Shown here one piece after another: positions 57,150 through 64,000 of a stretch of 64,000 nt of DNA; within the stretch, counting starts at the first letter, position 1, and each line of letters opens with the position of its first letter. The translations under genes and the position numbers were made by a program. The DNA is from Symsagittifera roscoffensis (Eukaryota > Xenacoelomorpha > Acoela > Convolutidae): NCBI RefSeq assembly GCF_963678635.1, contig NC_087065.1, positions 45,105,919-45,169,918 on the forward strand, in the 5' to 3' direction. The notes under the pieces were generated by a model, which saw only the letters and a program-made list of their open reading frames with translations, did no database searches and was not told the DNA's origin.

Positions 57150-57400
57150 CAGGGCCGGATTAAGTGGGTAGCGGACGCCTCCTTCCCCTCAGGGAATCAA
57201 ACCACTGCCCACCCAAAGAGTCCTTTTTTGGTACTTCTTAAAACATAATTCTTTTCATCTTCCATTATCTGTTCTAAATGCCATTTTCGGCCAGAAGATA
57301 TATTTTTTGACAGAATAGGGTGTATACGGTTTTAGGAAACCGCGATTAGTCGCCCTTAAAGTCGACAAAAATTTGGAGAATACTAAAATCCTCCTCTGCA
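57150..57400 (+). mobile_element. Family B MITE, copy 11 (right end lost)
   Basis: Starts CAGGGCCGGATTAAG and keeps AGCGGACGCCTCC, a CACTGCCCACCCAAAGAGTCC block and AAAGTCGACAAAAATT. The right terminal repeat is missing. Confidence 0.65.
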
Positions 57401-57779
57401 TAAAACTATAAAAATGACCAAACATGAGCAAAAAGTAGTATCTAAAAGAAGACGAACAAAGTTCGGAGCGTTAAATGATGGTTCGGAAAGATAATGTTGT
57501 CGTTTTTATTAGCCCTTGGAAAGATAATGGTCCGTTCAACGAGCATATGCATCTAATCAAAACTACGTCGATAAAATTTTGATTGATACAACAATCGAAC
57601 AATTCAAAGCCACCATTTTACAATTCTTGGTAAAGTTCAATAACGGCTTTAGTTTTACTTGTTCTACATTCTTTCTATCCATAATTTTTCATAGATCCTC
57701 TTCTTTGACTCTTTTCAAAATTTCACTTGATAGCAGAAGAAACGTGTTTTCTGGCCTGGTGGAGTAGAGGGGTACATGA

Positions 57780-57938
57780 TCAACCCCAGAGGAGACTGAA
57801 AAGAGTGAACTGTGGCATGCCCTCGTCTGGACCCTGCCTGTAACCGAGGTAGATGATGAAGGGGATGAATCCGATGCGGATGACCTCTTTGGCCACACCG
57901 GTTAGTTTATAGATCCTTCTCTGCAGCTCAGAATTCAT
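57780..57938 (-). CDS. TOMM7: Mitochondrial import receptor subunit TOM7 homolog
   Basis: Tom7 is a very small tail-anchored subunit of the TOM complex in the mitochondrial outer membrane, where it modulates assembly of the import pore. A 52-codon frame reads from ATG 57938 to TGA 57780. Residues about 18-34 form the membrane helix ('I-R-I-G-F-I-P-F-I-I-Y-L-G'), and the C terminus is 'G-P-D-E-G-M-P-Q-F-T-L-F-S-L-L-W-G'. The 'G-F-I-P-x-x-I-Y-L-G' and the terminal 'L-S-L-L-W-G' are hallmarks of the family, which is about 55 residues in vertebrates. A splice acceptor (CACTTTCAG) ends at 57957 on the - strand, so a 5' exon, at least non-coding, lies upstream (57958 onward). The six codons before the ATG are also open. 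No AATAAA was noticed close downstream. Confidence 0.9.
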   Translation of the reverse strand: MNSELQRRIYKLTGVAKEVIRIGFIPFIIYLGYRQGPDEGMPQFTLFSLLWG

Positions 57939-57956
57939 TATTACTGGCAGAATAGT
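57780..57956 (-). other. TOMM7: Splice-bounded exon carrying TOMM7
   Basis: The exon's 5' edge is set by an acceptor AG at 57957-57958 on the - strand. The frame is open for 59 codons from that edge, of which the first six precede the first ATG, so the leader is spliced or the protein could begin in an upstream exon. Confidence 0.6.
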
Positions 57957-57989
57957 CTGAAAGTGAAAAGGTGCTATTTATCATAAGTG

Positions 57990-59870
57990 AAGTTCACTTA
58001 ACTGTAGTATTAGAGCGCGTTCACGCTACTTTCACGAAAACAGCGGTTTGATCTTTGCAACGCGCTCTTATTTTATTTTAAAAAAGAGCTACAAACTCGT
58101 TTATTTTTTAAGGAACGAGGAAATAATGATGTTCTGAGTTTCATATGATTTTCCGAAAACTTCGTCTTTCACTTTTGTGATGATTCGTATTCAAAAATTC
58201 TCAAAAAAATACAAAGGGTGTCAGCTGTAGTACCAATCCCAAAAGTTTCGATTGCTCTCAAAACGCAATACACAAACTGCAATACTCCATTTGAGATGAA
58301 CGATCGAAAACAAACTATTCACAATTGAACTCCAAGATTAAAATCAAAATAAAACGACAATAGACAGCTTCTTGATAAAATTCATAGTATATTGCGACCA
58401 CAGGTTTCGTGGGGAAAAAAAAACTTTGTCAAATTTTTTCAATTTTCGTCATTTTTGGGTTTTGTGATTATTGAGTAAATTAGGTAACACCTCAACTTGA
58501 TTAGTAAATTTTAGGTGCAATTCGCAGAGTCAATCGATAAAAGGCAAACTTTTAAACCTCTGACATACATTTACAAACAAGTTCACGCGAACCTTGAATC
58601 AAGCAATACAAAAAGCTGTTTAATTAAACATGAACAACTTAAGCTATTTGAATCATTTATTTAAAAAAAGAGTTGAAGAATAACACAAGAGTTGTGCCAA
58701 AAATTTTGGCGATAATTAAGAAAAAATATGTTGAAAGTCACGTTAAAAATATGAAAAAAAATAAAACTTTGAGGCAACAAAGTTTTGTGGGCAGTCAAGA
58801 ACTTAAATCCCAGGACAAAATCCACCCCACTTTAATTTAATATCCTTCAAACAGAAATGTAAAAATTACAAGCATTATGATTCGATTCCATTTTGAGTTC
58901 CAGTTAAACATGCATCACTTAAAGAACCAGCATCACACAAGCCATCACCTAAGGAAACCTTCAAGAGCTGTTCTGACAAACTCTACCAAGTATATATTGT
59001 CCACTGCTTCGTAGAAGAAAAGACTTTTCGTGTATCTATGCCCTTCTCGACGATAAACGACAGGTAAAGTGAAAACAAATACCAAACCTCACAAGTTATT
59101 TGTGTTGGACTTTGCAATGAAACCAAATGTTGTTTCTTTCACTTTTCGCAAGCCATCTAAACAAAAAGCCTCCAAATTGTTTATACTTTTCAGTATCGGT
59201 AAGACAATGAGTTTTATTTGGCTATACGTATTTTGGCTGCTCGTGCTTTTGCACGACCTTTGCATGTGGAAACGTAGTGTATACAAATCCTCCAAATTGT
59301 CAAATTCCCGACGACAAGGAATTTTTTCGAGGACAACTTCGTAGGTAAAGAAACCCGAAATTCGATCAAAAGGAAATCGTGGTTCGACATGGCTACGTGG
59401 AACATCTACCAGTCGACCACTGACGAACTCTTCGGGAAAAAAATGCAGCAGTCACTGCAATCATTTTTTCCTTAAACGTAGCTTGGGAAAAAGTCACTAG
59501 CGAATGACCTTGGGAGAGGATAGAGAATTGTATGCTCTGCCCCCAACTACAAAGGATTGGACTAACTAAAAACCATAGCTGCTAAATTCGTTTTAGTTTT
59601 CAGTCTTTAATCTCCATCTTTTAATGTTTTCCTTTTTGCAAGTCGGAAAACTAAAAACTAATTTAAAAAACTCTTAACGTAATTTTATAAGTCGGCTGGT
59701 TGCCAATTTCGAAGGAAGGGAGTTTTTAAATTTAAAAAAGAGGATTGTTTCCTAGTGGATTTGGTCTTATGAGGCATTCAAATCGTGGGGATTTTATCCA
59801 GTGAGATTTTGTCCTGGGGATTTTCGTTTGTGGATTTTGTCCGCCAGCATCTTGTGAGAACTACCAATTT
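57990..59870. other. No recognisable gene
   Basis: Expected to hold the TOMM7 5' exon and promoter, but I could not place either. Opposed open stretches at 59069-59405 on both strands have some protein-like composition yet no domain I recognise. Confidence 0.3.
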
Positions 59871-59874
59871 CATT

Positions 59875-60303
59875 AAACAAGAAGCTCGTATATAAAGACA
59901 AAGCCCTGAATGTTCCGACTGCCCTTAACCCATATGGAATAGTTTTTGGGGAAAAAAATGAAAAACCATAAACTTTGGACAATATCAAAGTTCAATTGTG
60001 AAAATTTATACGACCGATTAGTTAGCCTCAATTCAATATGAAACAATTTCGCTGTACATGATAATTGGCCACGCATAAATAATTCTCGTTACGCTTTTAG
60101 GATTAGCATGTCCAAATTGGCAATTTTCAAACTCCCGAAAACTTTCTTAAAAATGATCGAAAATATCTTTTAAATTTGACTTGAGGGAGTCGATATCTTC
60201 AATGGGGCAAATAAATCAAGCTATTATTTTGATCACCAAAAACTGACTGAATAAAAAAACCACGCCAAGTATAAAAATTTCGTTTTCTTCATAAGTCAGA
60301 ACA
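59875..60303 (+). mobile_element. Family A related subfamily, copy 2
   Basis: Left end AAACAAGAAGCTCGTATA, then AAAGCCCTGAATGTTCCGAC; right end ends AAGTCAGAACAA. The body is shared with 29320-29561 rather than with standard family A. Confidence 0.65.
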
Positions 60304-60783
60304 AAAAAGACTGATAGTATCGGGGCAAAATCTTAAATAGTCCCAATGCCTATTCTGTTGCCTCAAGTTTCTTTTTTTCCTGGCAGATAACATCTTGACA
60401 TATTAACAAATATTTTTGATTTTAATTAGCATTTTTTTTGCATCTTATGCAAACAGAAAGCTTCCTCAATTCAATTTGAATGAATTTGAGTTGAATAATT
60501 CATAGCGATTAATTGAATCGCACTTACGCGTTGAGTATCAGATATCAGAGATCGAAAGATATAAAAAGCGCATAAATTAGGCAAAAAAAATTGAATAATT
60601 GGCTTAGTTTTAAAACCAGATAGCCATTAGAAAATGATTGCAATTCTAGCATTGTAATTTGCTATAATTTAGAAACAGATGCGAAGCTGAGCTCTACAAA
60701 CATAAGCGAGAACGCAACAAAAAAACAGGTCTATAAAGCGCTATGCAAAAAAGTGAATGAGCCTCGAATTAGTAAAAATTCAG

Positions 60784-60853
60784 CAACGTCTCGGATTCGA
60801 TCCGCGACCAAGAGATTATGAGTCTCACTCACTAACCACTCAGCCACGGACAC
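60784..60853 (-). ncRNA. tRNA-like sequence (CAT in anticodon position), probable pseudogene or SINE head
   Basis: The - strand reads GTCCGTGGCTGAGTGGTTAG (D arm, A box), then GACTCATAATC (anticodon-loop-like, CAT), then GCGGATCGAATCCGAG (T arm, B box). The T arm pairs with one mismatch. The acceptor stem does not pair well, so a working tRNA is doubtful. Confidence 0.45.
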
Positions 60854-60859
60854 TTAATA

Positions 60860-61659
60860 ACAAAAGTCACAAATAAAGCAGAGAACAGATTCTATGAAAT
60901 TTCCAATGCTACAGATCGTGATTATAGCAAAAAAGCCACCAAATAATAGAACACTTTTATTTACGAGTTAGGTTAGAAAAAATGAAGGTTCTTACTAATA
61001 CACTACTCGCAAGCTCGCTGGTGTAAACAGGAAGTCAATGCGTTAATAACGTAAATACGTAAATACAAAAAATACGTAATGCGTAAATACAAAAAACTAC
61101 AATAAAAAAATTCCGCAGAAGGAGCCCGCAGCAATTATTTACCCTTTTCATGGAAACTGAAAAGCATCAAATATTATATTTTACAAGATGCAATTAAAGT
61201 GACAGAAGCGTCACAAAAAGTAATGAGCCGAGCTCAAAACAGTTTCATACAAAAACAACTGATATCTTTGACATATATATTTGCTTAAATACGCACACTT
61301 CGGGTATCATTTCCAAATCAAGATGGTCATCCAAAATGTGCAACATTTTAATTGAGCGACACAAAAAAATGACATTGTTATTGAATGAAACTTTGATGTT
61401 CGTTCGAACACTTTCAAAGCGCTCGTTGAAAGTTTCATGCCGCATGCACTCCGTTGACATCAAAGCAAACGAAACACGCTTGTCCGATGATTTGAAGCAT
61501 GGAAACAAAAACGCGCATCAATTTTTAATAATTAACCAGAAAAGAGTTAATCATGAATATACTTATGATAGTTCCATATACACTATTTACAATGCATTCC
61601 ACATTCAAATTGTTGTGCGTTCTGTTTTTAATGTGACGATAGCCAACCAAATGACTCGG
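60860..61659. other. Downstream flank of the carrier gene
   Basis: AT-rich; includes several GTAAATAC-type short repeats near 61045-61095. A 120-codon + strand open stretch (61336-61698) overlaps the carrier's 3' end antisense and is not supported as a gene. Confidence 0.35.
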
Positions 61660-62685
61660 CTAGCCAGTTTTGATCGGAATTCCAGTTTGAAGATCTAGCA
61701 TGCTCTTCATGAACTCATAGACTGTGAAAGACACCGACGTCTGAGGTACGATTCTGAGGTAGTTTATACTCAGTCCTTTATAGAGTCCGTTGAATATACC
61801 ATGCTGCTTGTAGACAAACTTCATAGTAGATATTATATTCCTGTACTCGTGTGAATCCGGTAAAATTTTAGCTAACTGCATCCTACGTCTTGTTACATCA
61901 CACGGGTAAGATACAGTTTGTGCAATGGCACCTGAAAAACCTCCGATCAGAGAGTGAACAAAATGACGCAACACAATTTCATCGGAGTTATTCGGGTTCG
62001 TTTTACAGAGCATTTTCCATCTAGTTTTTAGACATCTCCTTTTTAACGTTTCAAATGAGTAGAAAGATATGCCTGCGTATGGCACCATACCTAGCCATGA
62101 AGCCGTAATTCCTCTATAAAAGCCCTTCAACCCGCTTTCGGTTGTGTAGACTTTTCTGAAAGTATCTATGTAGCTGGTATAAATAATATTGGCTTTAGTT
62201 TGGTAAGCTAAACGAGACCTCACAAATTCTAATGGGTAGGTACAGGTGACTGCGGTTAAGCCAGCACATGAACCTGACAGCCCTCTTGCGAAGTGGGACT
62301 CGGGTCCGAAAGTGGCGAAAAAAATTCTGCGGTACTGCTCGTAGGTGGTGAATTGGAGTGCTCCGTACGGAAATACCCTAATGATCATGGCCATATTACC
62401 GCGGTATAATCCTTGTATGCCCTCTTTGGAATAAATATTTTTCATTATATTGAACACATTCGCTTTATCTGTATAAGCCCTGCTGTGCACTTGCATCAGT
62501 ATTTTGGTCCGGTCCAAAGGCGCAACTGTAGTTTTGGCACAGCAACCAGCAAATCCTCCGGCTACAAAACTTTTCGCGATGGCCTCCCATGATGCGTTTT
62601 GCGATCGCGGGATGTCTTTGTACTTCGCAGCCAGCGTCTGGACTCTTTGCTTCTGCGATATTTTAGAACTCGGGCCATTACTCAT
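61660..62685 (-). CDS. SLC25A16: Mitochondrial carrier protein, SLC25A16-like
   Basis: A 341-residue member of the mitochondrial carrier family (inner membrane, six helices, three repeats). It is closest in pattern to SLC25A16 (Graves disease carrier protein) and the coenzyme A carrier SLC25A42; transport of CoA-type substrates is family knowledge. Three signature motifs are visible: A-P-L-D-R-T-K near residue 57, T-Y-P-L-E-F-V-R near 150, and S-Y-P-C-D-V-T-R-R-R near 262. The A-G-C-C-A-K-T-T-V-A-P start of repeat 1 and the R-R-R-M-Q-L end of repeat 3 are typical of SLC25A16. I chose ATG 62685. A GTG four codons upstream is in frame but preceded by an acceptor-like TTTCAG that abuts the ATG. 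The frame has no intron, whereas vertebrate orthologs have several. Confidence 0.9.
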   Translation of the reverse strand: MSNGPSSKISQKQRVQTLAAKYKDIPRSQNASWEAIAKSFVAGGFAGCCAKTTVAPLDRTKILMQVHSRAYTDKANVFNIMKNIYSKEGIQGLYRGNMAMIIRVFPYGALQFTTYEQYRRIFFATFGPESHFARGLSGSCAGLTAVTCTYPLEFVRSRLAYQTKANIIYTSYIDTFRKVYTTESGLKGFYRGITASWLGMVPYAGISFYSFETLKRRCLKTRWKMLCKTNPNNSDEIVLRHFVHSLIGGFSGAIAQTVSYPCDVTRRRMQLAKILPDSHEYRNIISTMKFVYKQHGIFNGLYKGLSINYLRIVPQTSVSFTVYEFMKSMLDLQTGIPIKTG

Positions 62686-63045
62686 CTGAAATTTCACGTG
62701 AACACTCCACTTGTTTTATAACGTCTGGTGAATTTATATCACAGCAAGAGAAGCCGGTCCCGGGTAAGAAAAAGCAAAATTCGAAGCGCAGTTATCAATC
62801 CAAATAAAAATCGAAAAAACCTTTATTCTTCAAAAAATCTTGTCAAAATTTGCCATATCTTTCTAATTAAAAGACAAAAATCCATATTAAAACACGCTCC
62901 TAAAGTATTCTAATTATTCGTTTATACCTTTCTGAAAGAAAAAAGCTCATCGTAAAATTTAGAGCTGAAAGAGCTTGCTTTCATCCACTCTTTATCAAAA
63001 AAGTCATAGCCAGTTATCAAAATATACACCCTGTCGAGTCAAAAG
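62686..63045. other. Upstream flank of the carrier gene
   Basis: The sequence TTTCAG immediately precedes the carrier ATG on the - strand, so a 5' non-coding exon may exist further upstream. No promoter motif identified. Confidence 0.3.
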
Positions 63046-63049
63046 GCAA

Positions 63050-63560
63050 ACTATTTCAGCTACGAATCTTCGAAATGAAGGGAATCGTATGGCGAATTTT
63101 TTTTTTATTGAAACCAATCAAGCGAAGAAACTTTGAAATTTTTCTTCTTGTTTCGTAGACCGAAACGGAATTAGATAGCGGAAATGTTACGTTTTTCTTC
63201 AAGAGCCATTCAACCGATGAAGCTTGAATAATTCAAGTTATTTCATATACCGAATCGGTTTCCGTAAGCAACGTTTTCGTAGTCACGTTTTTCGTAAGCA
63301 AGCCATTCGTGATAAGAAACTTTGAAGTTATTTAATAAAGCGAATCGTTTTGAGAAAAATTGAACTATCCTATGCGAGCTATTCAAGCTATGAAACTTAG
63401 AAACATTCCAAGTTAATTCGTAGAGCGAATCGGTTTTCGAGAAATTCATGTTTTACTTAAGCAAGCTATTGAATCTATGAAAAGTGAAATTTCAAATGGT
63501 TTCTTAGAGCAAAACGTTTTGCGAAACATTGACCTTTCTAAGCGTGCTAGTGAAAATATT
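63050..63560. repeat. Degenerate tandem repeats, about 85-95 bp unit
   Basis: About five diverged copies of a phrase like GCTATGAAACTT.GAAA, TTCGTAGAGCGAATCGGTTTT and CGTAAGCAA.C recur at about 63120, 63215, 63305, 63390 and 63472. Divergence is high. Confidence 0.55.
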
Positions 63561-64000
63561 CTGTCGCACATGTGAGGGAAAACACAGAATTCTTACTGCT
63601 AGAGATATAATCAATTACAGATCAACATAATATCTTCATAAATTATGCCAAAACAGAGCTAGAGCTTTTAGAAATTTACAATTTCCGAAATCTAACTGCC
63701 GCTATAATCATCGCACCCGGTCAATACTCTTGCCTGGGTTCTGACAAACCGATTTTCTTCAGGAAAATCCTATTTACATCAACAAAAAAACTTTAACTTG
63801 TAATTCACAGCATCACCGCCATCATGAACACCTGTACGCCAACAGACAAATTAATTCAAAGAGGCATAAGAGGATAGACTCTAATGCATAATAGAGAATA
63901 GATTCTGCCAAACTTTTCTTTTCCGACACCCAACTGCCCCCAATACTTAATAAGGAGAGTCCTATTATATTATTTTCAGTTGCTGTTGAAACGTTTTTTT
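63561..64000. other. No recognisable gene
   Basis: AT-rich sequence to the window end; nothing recognised. Confidence 0.4.

Noticed and set aside
59069-59405. Possible transposase gene on either strand
   Set aside because: Composition is mildly protein-like but I could not identify a domain, catalytic residues or terminal repeats.
61336-61698. 120-codon plus-strand ORF near the carrier gene
   Set aside because: It overlaps the carrier's 3' end antisense and has no domain or splice support.
62686-62697. GTG as the carrier start four codons upstream
   Set aside because: Non-ATG starts are unlikely here, and the four codons coincide with a splice-acceptor-like TTTCAG.

Overview
This window is AT-rich nuclear DNA from an animal, most likely an invertebrate. 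It carries spliced genes with GT-AG introns, long introns, many non-autonomous transposable elements, LINE and LTR retroelement remains, a minisatellite, and two 200-N assembly gaps (10150-10349, 34723-34922). I cannot name the species. Everything here was read by eye from the sequence and its translations.

Three host genes can be supported. (1) A nicotinic acetylcholine receptor-type Cys-loop channel subunit lies on the + strand as spliced exons between 29905 and 53550. It includes the 45-bp and 110-bp exons typical of this family, the Cys-loop, M3, a long M3-M4 loop and M4 with a stop. The first exon and the exon(s) for loop C, M1 and M2 were not found. The M1-M2 gap falls in an intron that also holds an assembly gap. 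(2) TOMM7, a small subunit of the mitochondrial outer-membrane import complex, lies on the - strand (57780-57938). (3) An SLC25A16-like mitochondrial carrier with an uninterrupted reading frame lies on the - strand (61660-62685).

Positions 1-6190 hold a compact, G-poor, virus-like or retroelement-like cassette. It has small hydrophobic ORFs, a Pro/Ser/Thr-rich protein, a class III-like envelope glycoprotein broken by stops and frameshifts, and a further unknown protein that starts on an ATGA overlap with the glycoprotein stop. No pol was seen. Positions 6190-15180 are mainly repeats and degenerate ORFs, including a 117-bp near-perfect palindrome.

Positions 15689-21070 are a decayed Ty3/Gypsy element with recognisable LTRs, reverse transcriptase, RNase H and integrase traces. 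A foldback element (21418-21664) follows, then about 4 kb with no gene.

Two non-autonomous families dominate the rest. Family B is a hAT-type MITE with CAGGGGCGGATCTAGG termini and 8-bp target duplications visible at several copies. Family A is an element of about 0.5 kb with hairpins near both ends. An 11-kb receptor intron holds a 5.1-kb array of a 16-bp repeat, two duplicated LINE fragments and a duplicated intron segment. Nested insertions and paired empty/filled sites give the relative order of several events.
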